Source of the DNA: Anaeramoeba flamelloides
Taxonomy: Eukaryota > Metamonada > Anaeramoebidae
DNA length: 64,000 nucleotides
Reading direction: 5' to 3'
NCBI GenBank assembly: GCA_027625915.1
Contig: JANTQA010000036.1
Location: forward strand, 12,607,001-12,671,000
A model generated the notes under the pieces. That model was not told the DNA's origin. It ran no database searches and saw only the letters and a program-made list of their open reading frames with translations. Position numbers and translations under genes: made by a program. Positions 1-11,436 of this stretch are shown here, piece by piece. How positions within the stretch are numbered: the first letter of the stretch is position 1; every line of letters begins with the position of its first letter.

Positions 1-1204
1 GGATTTCTCAGTCCCTTACTATTCATTATTATTTAACAAAACTCTATTTTACAAAGTTGTTTTCAAACCTTTGTTTTTCGGATAATTTTATCAAAATAAG
101 AAGAAAGGAAGAATATTGTTTCAAACGGTTAAAGAAAAGTGGTTGAATTATTGAAATTAAAAAAAAATACAAAAGATCCAATTAAAAAAAAAGCAAAATT
201 AAGAAAAATTGAAAGAATGGATCCAAAATTATTTTAGGTTTTCAATAGTAAATTAAAAAAAAATATTAATCAAATCAAACGAATACACCTAATAATGTGT
301 TTATTATTGAAGGGGAATTCAGTAAATATCCTATTTTATGAATTAAAATTGGGATTAGAAAATTTAAATGAAAATAGGATTTTAAAATTCATTTTTGGAA
401 TTCTATCTAAATGTGAAGTAAACTCCATTTCACCAAAAGTGGTCAAGACAAAATTGAAAAATTCGCTTTTTTTAAGAATCAATCAAACTAAAATTGTTTA
501 GTAATACGATAAATAATAAACTTCTGGTTAGAGTCGATAATCATAAATGAAATGACCGGACTTACTATAAATTTCAAAAAAAAAATGTTAAAATAATTTT
601 TTGGGTCCTTTCATTGGAGCCTCTCGTGGATAATTTCTCAATTTTCTTCAAAAATTAAAATTGTTGGTAAGGGGTTTTTTTATCATAAATATAAGCATTT
701 AAGAAGAAAATACAATATCTCGCTTTACTTAATGTTAATTTAGAGTTTCAAATATTTTTTTTTTTTTCAAATTTACTTTTTAATAAAAAAAAAATAAAAT
801 TAAAAAAAAAAGCAAAAATCAAAGAAAAAATTTACTAAAAGAAAAGAAAAAAAAATTATAAAAGGAGAAAAAATGATTTTGAACTGAAAATAGAAATTTT
901 ATTTTGAGAAGAATAATATATTAAGCACGTATAATATGTTCAATTTCTTCAATAAAACTGGGTCCCTTTGACTGAAAAGGAGTTTAATTTGTTAATCAAA
1001 AAAAATCATCAAGGGAAAGTTTATCTATTTAGATTTAAAAATAAAACCAAATAAAGAAGAGGTAATTATATTGGCTGTAACATGTAAGATCAAGAAAGAA
1101 ATGATTTTTATTTCTTTTTTCTTGATAGATTTATTCATTTTTTTATTTCCATATTTTTTTTTGGTATGCAAATATATTATACTTTGATATATTCAACTCT
1201 TATA

Positions 1205-1391
1205 CAGACAGTTCAAATTTAAGGCACAAACTTCCAACAAAATTTTATACACAAAAAAATCTCAAATTAAAGCACATTTTATGGATTTTTGTTTTCACAA
1301 ATTATTTTACTAGAATTTGAATTTTGTGCCTTGATTTGAGAATTTTTTTTTGTGCCTTAAATTCCGTTCAAAGTTTGTGTCTTAAAAGTGG
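1205..1391. mobile_element. Family B foldback MITE, copy B1 (degenerate)
   Basis: The left end reads TA-CAGACAGTTCAAATTTAAGG and the interior repeats the words AAGGCACAAA and TCTCAAATTAAAGCACA, which return in reverse complement on the right. The right terminus is eroded and stops after CTTAAAAGTG, without the CTGACTGTA seen in better copies. This is the most degraded of seven copies in the window. It carries no coding capacity. Confidence 0.7.
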
Positions 1392-1534
1392 ATCTCTCTT
1401 ATTTATTAAAATATCAATGTATTTGATTAAAGAAATGAGTTGAAGAATTTAGTCTCAATAAACTGTATTCCTCAAAATTGGTAAAATGTGCTTAATCCCT
1501 TAAATATTCCCCCCTTTAACTTTTTTTAACAAAA

Positions 1535-2085
1535 ATTAGCGGAAAATTATTAAATTTCAATTTTGGTCAAATTTACATTTTTTTCAAAATAGTCAATTCC
1601 ATTGAAATATATTGATTGTAGGCATTTAAAACATCCTTTAATGGTAGATTAAGGTATGTTAGGGTAGGTTAGAGTATTCTAGAATATGCCTGGGTGGTTT
1701 GGATGGTATACTAGGAAATTTTGGTAAGGATTTTGAGAAAAAAAAATAATTAAGAGACCAATTAGACTTTGGCAACTTGTTTAAAGGGTAAAAAATTTTT
1801 CCACTTAACTTTGGTGGTTAAAATTTAGTTTTTATTAAATTTTTAAAAATATTTATTATTGATGATTTCGAGATTTTGAATATTCTACAATTTTTGAAAT
1901 AAAATACTACCAATCAGAAAATAATCTTTTTGATTTTTCCTTCCACAATTAAGAAAAAAACATTAAAAATCATCAAACCAATAATAATAATCAAGAAACT
2001 CTTCAAAAATATGAAAAAATTCAATTTGACCAATTTTGAAATTTGACGTAATTGGAAATTTAATAATATACCCACAATTAGATTC
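1535..2085. repeat. Long inverted repeat, probable foldback element
   Basis: The left arm contains AAATTATTAAATTTCAATTTT followed by GGTCAAATTT. The right arm, near 2025-2080, carries the same words in reverse complement (AATTTGACCAATTTTGAAATTT and GGAAATTTAATAATATA). The arms are about 50-80 bp and imperfect, with a spacer of roughly 400 bp that holds GGTAGG/GGTTAG-like words near 1650-1700. The exact ends and any target duplication are unclear. A degraded non-autonomous DNA transposon is the likeliest reading. Confidence 0.4.
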
Positions 2086-2645
2086 GATTTTTAAAAAGTC
2101 TCAATTTTGACAAATATTTTTTCAAAGTCGAATTTTGGTACAATAATACACCTGAAAAACATAACCCCAACAAACCACATTAAATTTTGCTTTCTCAATT
2201 AACATTATTGATTCAATTCCAAGCAATTAAGTAAAGTTTCTTCCGTTTTACAATCATTCATTGCTTGAAAGGTAGAAATAAGCTTTATTCAAGAAATGAT
2301 CCTATTAACAAAATGATTAAAAAACAAAATAGATGAGTGGTATCTATAAAATTGTTGTGATAGGAAATTGGGAACTTTCCTTTTTCAAAGTAACAATTTA
2401 AAAAGAAAGCATAACAACCCTCGTGAAATTTAGATCTACTTGTAAGAAATAGTCGAAAAATTGAAGAGACAGAATCAAAGTATTTTTTATTTGAAAAAAG
2501 AGCACAACAATCTGAAATATATCGAAAAAGAGACAAACCAATAATTTAAAAAAGCAAACGAAGCAACCTTTATTTTTGAGATAAAAAGAAAAAAAAATAA
2601 AATCAAATTAAAATTACAAGAAATTACTCTTCTAGCACTCAAGTT

Positions 2646-2673
2646 GAAACGTTCCTTTCTGGATTTGCGTTTC
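2646..2673 (-). other. Stem-loop in the 3' flank of the SelW-like gene
   Basis: On the minus strand GAAACG and CGTTTC form a perfect 6-bp stem, with an inner TCC/GGA pairing closing on AGAAA. It lies about 85-110 nt past the stop codon and is preceded by GGAT, giving an ATGA at the 5' base. That is a plausible place for a SECIS element, but the 3' side lacks the GA needed for the non-Watson-Crick quartet, so I do not call it SECIS. Confidence 0.25.
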
Positions 2674-2756
2674 ATCCGTCTTTATGGTAACATGAATAAG
2701 ATTTTATTTTTTTTGAAAAAAAGAGAAATAAAAGCGAGCTTTGATTAATTTAGAAT

Positions 2757-3020
2757 TTAGAGATCAGAAAGTCTCTCTAAAACTTCTTTTGTTGTTGGTA
2801 AATGTTTTTCTTGAAAGTAGCTCCAGATAATAATGTTTTCTGTTGAGTAAGACATGTTGTTATTAATACTTGACGCTTCCACAAAGATATCAAAAAAGCG
2901 ACCATTAAAAGGGGTCTTTGATGTTGTCACTTCATGTCCTTCATCTTTTAGTGCTTGAATGATTTTTTTGGCAACACCGTTGACAGATCACCCACCATTG
3001 TAACGTACGTTTATTTTCAT
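2757..3020 (-). CDS. SelW/Rdx-family thioredoxin-like protein with in-frame TGA (candidate selenoprotein)
   Basis: Read from the ATG at 3020-3018 to the TAA at 2759-2757, this gives 87 residues if the single in-frame TGA (2990-2988, codon 11) is decoded; vertebrate selenoprotein W is also 87 residues. It starts MKINVRYNGG, then the TGA, then SVNGVAKKIIQALKDEG. This matches the Rdx pattern of a first beta strand, a redox loop and a helix. Later parts also fit: NGRFFDIFV at 39-47 as the central strand, and IIIWSYFQ then LPTTKEVLERL as the last strand and helix. In the family the redox motif is CxxU or CxxC. Here TGA falls at the U position, while the first Cys is replaced by Asn (NGGU). Family members are small redox proteins. 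The 76 sense codons after TGA are uninterrupted, which argues against a decayed gene. I found no convincing SECIS element. The alternative is a pseudogene or stop readthrough. Confidence 0.7.
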
Positions 3021-4344
3021 TTGAAAACAATAAATTGTAAAAGTAGAAAAATAATTAAAAATGAAAAGTTGCAAAGCCATTCTGAAAAAAATCAAACACT
3101 TATTACTAGCTCTCGTCTATTCCACGATATTTCAGAACTTGATTTAAAATATTATTTTGGTGTATATTTAGTATTTCAGGGTATTATTTGTATTTTAACC
3201 AAAAGTCGCAGAAAATTAGACTTGTTTCTTTTTTTTTCAATTCTGAAGAATCTTTGTTTCATTTAGTATTAACAGCTCATCCAAGATATCACCAAAAAAA
3301 AAAAGATTAAACAAACAAATAGAGAGAATGATATACTAAAATCTATATTTAGGGATTATTTCTATTTGTAAAATAAAAATATGAAAATGAAGTAAAATTC
3401 CTGTTTCCATATATTCTTTGAATACCAGTAAACTCAGAAAACCAAAAAGGAGATAATGTTCAATTTGTTTGTATTCTTTCTATTCACAAACACATGTGAG
3501 CCCAAGGTATCCAAAGTAAACGAGACGATGACACTCATCCAATAAAATGAGTTATTGGTTTCAATTTAGTTCGTTGTAACTGGTCTAAAGTTTAAACACT
3601 TTCAAAAAAACAAGGTAATTTAAACAAACATTTTTTACTCGTGATAAAGTCAAAGAACAATTTGAAATGAATTTCAAAATACGGGAATTTTCAACAGACT
3701 TTTGAGGATAAATAACCTTAAATCAGGAAAAAAAAAAACAAATTTGAAAGTTAGCCCAAAATATAAATATTAATTGGAAAACAAAGAATAAACAATCAAA
3801 TAAGAACTTATTTGAATAGTAACGAACTATGTTCTCTTCAATCTCAGAATTCATCCTCATATCTTGAAATATTAGAAAAACAAACAGTCATTCTTCCTCA
3901 CAAAAAATGTATATTTTCAACGTTCATTATTTAGTAAAGGAAGAAAAAAATCGAACACAATTTACTTTACCACCTAATTAAAATTTTAATTCATGATTCA
4001 TCAGTTCATAAAAAAGTTGAAAACTTTTCAAGAATAAAAATTGTCAAACCATGATTTAGATTCGTTCAATTGTTCAGAGAAAAAGAATCTAATTTACAGT
4101 CAAATTAATAAAAAGGATGTGAAATATTTATATGATCTAATATTTTACCTTTAGTTACTGTAAATTGTAAATAATGATTGGTTACTTTAAAAAAAATGTT
4201 CAGCTTAGTCTTCAAGATTTTCAACGGTTTTTTGTTTTTTGTTTCTCATTTTAGGATCAAATTATGAATCCGAATTTTTTTTTTTTTCAAAAAGGTTCAA
4301 TCCAAAAATTTTATTTTTTTTTAGTTTACTTTTAATTTAATCTT
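3021..4344. other. Intergenic region between the divergent SelW-like and mtHsp70 genes
   Basis: The two flanking genes point away from each other, so this stretch should hold both promoters. I see no gene or clear repeat. A single TTCAAGAA dyad (4027-4034) resembles part of a heat-shock element but is too short to mean much in DNA this AT-rich. A T-rich stretch runs up to the Hsp70 ATG. Confidence 0.4.
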
Positions 4345-6929
4345 ATGTTTCTTCTTTCAAAACTTTCCTTACCAAGCATTACACGTAATGCATTTCAAGT
4401 CTTCCAGCCAAGTTATGTTGTACCTACACTTGCCAAAAGGTTCTTCAGCAAAGCAACCTCCACACAAGTAATTGGTATTGATCTTGGTACAACCAACAGT
4501 TGTGTTTCCATTATGGACAACAAAACACCACGCGTCATTGAGAACATCGAAGGTGCAAGAACAACACCATCTGTTGTTGCCTTTGCAGAAAACGGCGAAA
4601 TCCTTGTTGGTATGAGCGCCAAAAGACAATTAGTTACCAATCCTTTAAATACCATCTTTGCTTCCAAAAGGCTGATCGGAAGAACCTTTGATGACAAAAT
4701 GACAAAGGAATCCATTAAAAATTGCCCATACAAAATTGTTAAAGCAAAAAATGGCGATGCTTGGATTGAATGTCGCGGAAAACCTATGAGCCCAAGTCAA
4801 GTCGGATCCTATGTTCTTTCTAAGATGAAAGAAACAGCCGAAAATTTCCTTGGTGAAAGTATCAAAAACGCTGTCATTACTGTTCCTGCTTATTTTAACG
4901 ATTCTCAACGTCAAGCAACTAAAGATGCTGGTAGAATTGCTGGTTTGTATTTTCCTTTTCTTCTCTCTTGTTATTTGTTTCTTTTTTTCAAAAAAAAAAA
5001 AACACTTTTTTTGTTTTGCTACTCTCAAAAAAAAAAGCAAAAATAGTGTTTTTTCTGAAAAAATTTTCTTTTCAAATAATTTATTTCATCCTTCAAAAAT
5101 ACTCAACTAAAACTTTAAAATCCCAAAAAACAATTTATACGTAATCACTAAATGATTTTTAAATCAAAAAAAATACCTTCAAAAAACAAAAAATAATTAT
5201 CTATCGTTCAAATAAAAACAAAAAATAATTATTTAATAAAAACAAAAAGGATTGAATGTAATGAGAATTATTAACGAACCAACAGCAGCCTCACTTGCTT
5301 ATGGACTTGGTGAAGGAAACACTGGAAAAGGAAAAACTGTTGCTATTTACGATCTTGGTGGTGGAACCTTTGATATCTCCATTCTTGAAATTAAAGAAGG
5401 CGTCTTTGAAGTCAAATCAACAAACGGTAACACCTTTTTAGGCGGAGAAGATTTTGATAATGCACTTTTGAAATACATCATTGCTGAATTCAAAAAAAAA
5501 GAGGGTATTGATTTATCGAAAGATCGACTCGCACTCCAACGTGTCAAAGAAGCAGCCGAAAAAGCAAAGATTGAATTGACAACAACTCTCCAAACCGAAA
5601 TTAATTTACCATACATCACCGCCGATCAAAATGGTCCAAAGCATCTTGCAATTAAAATTACAAGAAGTAAATTTGAATCACTTACCGAAAAGTTAATTGA
5701 ACAAACTATCAAACCATGTATGGATTCGTTGAAACACGCTGGACTCAAACCATCACAAATTGATGAAGTTATTCTTGTTGGTGGTATGACAAGAATGCCA
5801 AAGGTAAAAATTTCTTATTTAATTTTTATTTTTTTTCTTTATTGACGAAAAGGGGTGTTGATTTATTAAAATTACCACTTTTTTTTTTTTTTGGAACTCT
5901 AAACTTGTATTTAAAGTTTTTTATATTAGTTCGAATGTATACTAGATTATAACTGATAGGATAACTTTGTTTTAAAAAAGAAAAAAAAAAAATATGAATA
6001 TTTTCTTCTTTTAAATTTTAAACTTACTAATTACTTACAATTTATATTATTTAATTTTTTTTTTTTTTTTTTTTTTTTCATTGAAATGAATAAAATAGGT
6101 TGTTGAAACTGTTAAAAAAATCTATAAAAAAGATCCGTTTAAAGGTGTAAACCCAGACGAAGTTGTCGCTATTGGTGCTGCAATTCAAGGAGGTGTTCTT
6201 CGAGGAGACGTCAAGGATATTTTACTTTTAGATGTCACCCCACTTTCCTTGGGAATTGAAACCATTGGAGGTATCTTTACCAAATTGATCCCAAGAAACA
6301 CAACAATTCCAACCAAAAAGAGTCAAACCTTTACAACCGCCGCTGACAACCAAACAGCTGTCACAGTTAAAGTACTTCAAGGAGAAAGAGGAATGGCTGT
6401 TGATAACATCGCCCTTGGTGAATTTAATCTTGTCGGCATCCGACCAGCCCAAAGAGGTGTTCCACAAATTGAAGTAATCTTTGATATCGATGCTAATGGT
6501 ATTGTAAATGTATCTGCCCGTGATAAAGAAACAGGCCAAGAACAACAAATCACAATTAAATCAAGTGGTGGCTTAACTGAAGAAGAAATTGAAAAAAAAA
6601 TCAGAGAAGCAGAAGAAAGATCTGAAGAAGACAAAGAAAAAAGACTCCTTGTAGAAGCTAAAAATAATGGCGAAACTTCAATCCATGAACTTGAAAAAAT
6701 GATGAGGCAAAATAAAGAAACAATCCCTGAAGAAGACAAGGAAATGTTTAAAGAAGAAATCAAAAACCTTAGAAAATCCATGGAAGGTGAAGATCGTGAC
6801 CTCATTGAAGACAATGTCCAAAACGTACGTGATTGTATTTCAAAAATTTATGAAACAGTCAAAAATTCTCAAAAAGACGAAAAGAATCAAGAAGAAGAAG
6901 AAGTCGTAGAAGAAGAAGAAGAAAACTAA
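4345..6929 (+). CDS. Mitochondrial-type Hsp70 (DnaK/SSC1 family)
   Basis: Exons 4345-4942, 5250-5803 and 6099-6929 join to 660 codons. Residues 1-40 look like an organellar presequence: Ser/basic-rich with no acidic residues and ending KRFFSKA, close to known matrix cleavage sites. The ATPase domain follows with [12 protein letters not shown] (about 43-54), the conserved [11 protein letters not shown], and DLGGGTFD (about 234). The substrate-binding domain begins after [13 protein letters not shown] (about 430). The lid ends in an acidic Glu-rich tail rather than the EEVD of cytosolic Hsp70. Intron 1 (4943-5249) is phase 1 with donor GTTTGT and restores [11 protein letters not shown]. Intron 2 (5804-6098) is phase 0 with donor GTAAAA and a long T tract before the acceptor. 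The protein drives matrix import and folding of organellar proteins with Tim44, J-proteins and GrpE. It implies a mitochondrion or related organelle. Confidence 0.95.
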
Positions 6930-7307
6930 CTCAAATATTTTGATAATTCATTATAACTGAATATTTTTAATAATTCTGATATGTTTTAGATTTAAAGTTT
7001 ATTTACAATTATTTTTATACATCTATTTTTATATAAAAATTAATCCTTTTTATGTTGTGAATACTTTTTTTTTTTTTTTTTTTATTTTTCTTTTTTATTT
7101 TTTTTTTGATAATTTTTATAAATTAAAATAATGATTATTTTTTTGCCTAAAAATTAAGAATTCAAAAAAAAAATAAAAAAAAAATAATGATACCTTAAAT
7201 ACAATAATAAAATAGTTAGTTAAATTTACTTTTTCTTTTAGAAAATTTTCATTCATTTTTTTTTTTTTTTATTTTTTTTTTATCACATTAATAAAGTACA
7301 TACATTA

Positions 7308-8545
7308 GAGGATTTGATGATAACATATATTATCATGATATTAACAATAAAATCGCGATATTATTAAAAAAACGCAATTAGTCCAACTTTATCGCGAAAA
7401 ATCATAAAATCGCGATATTCCACATTATCGCGAAAAAATGAAAAATTATTTTTTTGATTTCACCTTAATAAAATCTCTTGACTTTTACAAGACTTTACCC
7501 TTTAAAAATGTTAGAAAGTGTTTTCAAGTGGTGTGAATTAAATTCAAGTGTTTGAAAGTTTTGAAAGATAGAAAACTTTTATAGATGGAAGGGGATGAGT
7601 TTGGTTTGTAGTGGAAACACAAAATTTTTTTCTTTTCATTTTTTTTTTTACAGAATATAAAATCTCAATCAAATTTTATGATAAAATTAATAATTACCCG
7701 TTCCAACAATACACTCGAATATAAGATAGATGTGTTTTCTTACAATGTAGTTGTTACCTTCACAATTTTAAATAGCAAAAAAGAATAAAGAATAATTTTC
7801 CTTTTTATTGGTGATCAATCAAACAAAAAATTCTAAGCTCTAATTGTGTTTTCTGTCCAATACCAAAAATGCTCAAATAAGAAGAATAAGAAGAAGAAAA
7901 AAATTGTATAAAAAATCTTAATAATTGGTAATCATCTGGCAAGGATGTTGTGAAATCTTTTGAAGAGTTCTCCAGCCCCTTTTAGCTTTCGGAGAATATT
8001 GAAAATGTTTTAACCCAAGATCGCCTTCTTTAAAGAACAGACAAAGGGTTGGTTGTTTTAGAAGGTAATTATTCAAGGCAATCCACAACACAACGATTAA
8101 CTGAAAAAATATTTATTTCTCTTTAGTTCTTATTGTTGTTGATCTTAAAGGATCAATAGGTTTGTCAACCTAATAAAATGAAAACACGATAAAACTCTTG
8201 GATCTGATCCTTGATTGGATCAAGTCGCTTTTTTGTTGTTTTTTTAAAGAATGACTTTTTTGCACCGAATCTATTTTTTGATCAAAAAAAATTTCTTTGT
8301 AAAAATAATTTCCGAATTAGCCCCAAAACCCATCAACTATTATATCGCCATTACTTTTTAATCGCAATATTTTGGAATTTATCACGATTTTTTAATAATT
8401 ATCGCGATTTTATAGAATATCGCGAGTTGTTATATTATCGCGATAATATTGGACATCGCTATTTTCTGATATATTGCGATTTGATGGTAATTATCGCAAT
8501 TTTTGTAACTTTATCGTCAATTAAGCATGTTATCATCAAAACCTC
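7308..8545 (+). mobile_element. Family A iteron-bearing MITE, copy A1
   Basis: Bounded by GAGGATTTGATGATAACAT on the left and ATGTTATCATCAAAACCTC on the right, with TA just outside both ends (7306-7307 and 8546-8547). Subterminal regions carry repeated TCGCGA palindromes. The left arm keeps four good copies between 7350 and 7435. The right arm (about 8340-8515) has about ten, many decayed to TCGCAA, TCACGA or TTGCGA. The interior is homologous to copies A2 and A3 and encodes no transposase. TA target duplication suggests mobilisation by a Tc1/mariner-superfamily transposase encoded elsewhere; this is inference. Confidence 0.8.
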
Positions 8546-9134
8546 TATTGTGTTTATTCAGAAATAACACCATAGTCCCAAATAGAAAAAATAAATAAAA
8601 AATTGAGTGTAATATCAAAATTCCAGCCAATAACGATATGAGAAATATGTTAAAATCTTGCCAAAGGGTGTAAAAATCCTAATTAACGCCAAAAAGTTTA
8701 AAACCCTAGTCCATTAATAAAAGCAAAAAAGTTCCATTTTTTTGGTCATTTTTTTTTTATTTTCCTTTTTCAAAAAAAACCTTGAACAAAAGGTTGCCTA
8801 AAATATAAAAATAATAACTATTCAAACCTATACAAACACTAGGTTTAAACTACAACTTTTGAATATTCAAAAAAAGTGAATTTTAAAAAAAAACACAAAA
8901 AAATGGCCATTGTTTTTCTTTTATACTAGGTATACGGCTTTATATAATAAACGTGCAAAAAGTCAATGAGCAAAAAATAAAAAATATTTTGTTATAATTT
9001 TGTTTCTTTTTGAAGTCATCAGGACAATTGGCGAGTATAAAATTAATGGATAAAATTGATTAAAATTTTATAAATCTATATACTAATAGATAAATTGATA
9101 AATTTTGAAGGTAAAATCTCTATAATAAAAAATC

Positions 9135-9145
9135 GGGGGGGGGGG
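9135..9145 (+). repeat. Homopolymer run of 11 G
   Basis: Eleven consecutive G followed by a T run. G runs this long are unexpected at this base composition; similar tracts lie at 14347-14357 (C on the plus strand) and 50781-50795. Confidence 0.9.
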
Positions 9146-11436
9146 TTTTTTTCTTTTTAAATAACATCAGTAACAGGATGAAGTTTCGTTGCCCAATTTG
9201 TTTAAAGTATATTACACACAGTATATTCTGATTAAAGCGTTTCCAACGCCAACCTTGGTATTTTTATTACATAAAAATCGGTTAACTATTAAAAAATTGT
9301 TTTTTTTGAAATCGGTTATTCAGTTTCTATCATAGGATAAAATTTTGAAAATTTCTTTCTTTATAAGAGATTTTTTTTTATAATAAAAAAAGACAAAAAT
9401 TGAATTTCAAAAGAAAAGAAATTACAAAAACTTGAAAATGTTTTCGTAAGTTTGTTATTGAATTGTAAAAGCTGGATTTTAAAAATTTTTGAAATTGAAG
9501 ATCCACATTAATGAAAGTATTTTATTATAATGTATTTGTATGTCAATCCCCAAAACAAAAAAATGGATAATTTATTTTTAATCTATTATTAAAAATTTTA
9601 CAGTTTATCTGGGGCATTATTAATCCTTTTTCGGTTTGTGTACAAAATAAAATTTCAGATTAGAAAGCCAATTCCAGGTTCTTATAAATATTCACGGTGT
9701 GACTGGAAAGGTAGTATCGATTATTACAAAGTGTTTGTGATTTTTGACTTTCTTTTTGCTTTTGATTCTTTTTGTTTTTCATTTTATTAAATCCCCAACT
9801 TAAAAAAAGGAGGGTGTCTCCCCAAATTGTTATTGGAACAACATGATACATGCATAATGTACTATGCATTTTTAATGCTTTTTTTATAATTTTTTTTTTG
9901 GTTGGATCGTTTCTCTCAAAGTACAATTTGTTTTATCAAGAGAAATTGGGCTGGTGTTTATGTGGTATAGGTTTTGAAGGTTTTTTCATGCAAGGATCTT
10001 TTGGAAATTAAATTTGCTAAAATTAGTTGATTTTTTTTATTATAAAAAAAAAATATTGTCTGGGTTGAGAAAAAATGATCTTTCTATTTTGGGAAATGGG
10101 AATTTTAGTGGATTTAATTCAATACTAAATACATTATTGTAACATATTCAAAAATCTCTTTGTTTTAAAATAACAAAGGAATAGTCATCCAAAATTTTCA
10201 CTTTTCTCCTTATTGATGTTTGAAAACAATTTTTAGAGCCCTCTCAATCAACTTGCAATCCAAATGTATATTATAGAAAATGGATTGCAATGTGTAAGGG
10301 TTCTAATAATTGTTTTAAAGTGAAATTTTCTAAAAAAGTCGATTTTTCGCAACCCTCTTTTTCATTTTGAGATAAGAGAGCTGAAAATTTTAAGAAAAAT
10401 ATGTTATTTTTTCCTTCTTCGATCTCACTGAATTTAAATTTGTGAGTTTTAACAACCACCAAATCCTAATAAAAAAACAAAATACTTTGAAATTTGAATT
10501 GCAAACGTAGTCACTAAGTATTAGTTAAAAGAAAAATGAAAGCAAATTCGAAATTTTGCAATTTATTCCTAAAATCTCAAAGTATGGTTTTGTTTGTGTC
10601 AAATTGATATTTTAAAATGCCCGTTTTATGATGTGAAACAAATCAAATAATTTGGTTTTTGTTTTGAATAATACTACAGTTAAAAAAGAAAATTGTTATT
10701 TATTTTTTAAAAATGTTTGACAATAAAAATGTCAAAGATTTAGATGAGAGAATATTGTTTCTCAATTTCTAAAGTTTAAATGTTCGTGTTGTTCTTTGTT
10801 GTGTCACTTTTGGTTGTGGATTTTAAAAAATGTGATGGTTCCAAAAATATTTATACTTTGCAAATTTCGTAAAATCAGAAAAAACTAAACTGTTCTTTTC
10901 TCAATTATTAGTACTTAACCTCTGCTATCCATTATTGAAATTCTTGTAAATAGGAATGTTTATTTTTTGAAAAATTCGAATATTCAACTTTACAAGGAAT
11001 AAAAACAGCTTTGTGTACCCCATTAAAATATCCAAAATCAAAGAGAATTCGATTGTTCCAAATATTTTCTTGAAAATTAATTTTAAAGTAAACTCACATT
11101 TTCTCTATTAAATACAATTAAAGCTATTTTGGAAAATTTTACTTTCCCCAAAATGCAATGAGAATCCATTTTACCTTTTCTAGATTTCTAAGCAGAAAAA
11201 TGAAAAATAAAAAAGAAAAATCCTTCGAAATTTTGGAAAAAAAGAATTGTGCTGAAAGTGACCTCACCATGGATTTTTAAACAGTTGTTTAATATTGAAG
11301 AGACTTTTTCACAAAAAAAAAATAATAAACATTTTTTTTCTTTTTTCCTTTTATAAATTTTTTTTTTTTTTCTTATTAATTTTTTTTTTTTTTTTATTAT
11401 TGTTTATTTACAAAAAATTATCTTTTGAACATAAAA

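Larger units (their letters stand above)
1..2756. other. Gene-free AT-rich region with two foldback repeats
   Basis: I see no gene here. The stretch is AT-rich with many short A and T runs. It contains a family B foldback (1205-1391) and a longer inverted repeat (about 1535-2085), described separately. Short open frames at 295-501 (plus) and 2285-2675 (minus) have biased composition and no recognisable domain; the latter lie in the probable 3' UTR of the SelW-like gene. Confidence 0.6.
6930..11436. other. Gene-free region holding a family A element
   Basis: Between Hsp70 and the E2F-like gene I see no convincing gene. The main structure is family A copy A1 (7308-8545). The open frame at 8211-8567 is just translation of that element's iterons. 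A minus-strand frame at 9660-9926 has no recognisable domain. A run of eleven G lies at 9135-9145, conspicuous in this AT-rich context. Confidence 0.5.

Noticed and set aside
3490-3600. Short minus-strand stretch reading LILLDECHRLVYFGYLGL
   Set aside because: It contains a DECH-like word, but a stop codon directly precedes it in frame, there is no acceptor at the right place and no adjoining helicase motif.
4027-4034. TTCAAGAA as a heat-shock element upstream of Hsp70
   Set aside because: Only one dyad of the repeating unit is present, which is expected by chance in AT-rich DNA.
4369-4733. Antisense open frames over Hsp70 exon 1, and similar frames over exons 2 and 3
   Set aside because: They are shadows of the strongly conserved sense frame.
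8211-8567. 118-codon frame in family A copy A1
   Set aside because: It reads through the iterons and terminal repeat, giving repetitive Tyr/Ile/Arg-rich sequence; it is not conserved as a frame in A2 or A3 and has no transposase motif.
9660-9926. 88-codon minus-strand frame
   Set aside because: No recognisable domain, a plausible chance length, and no splice-linked neighbours.
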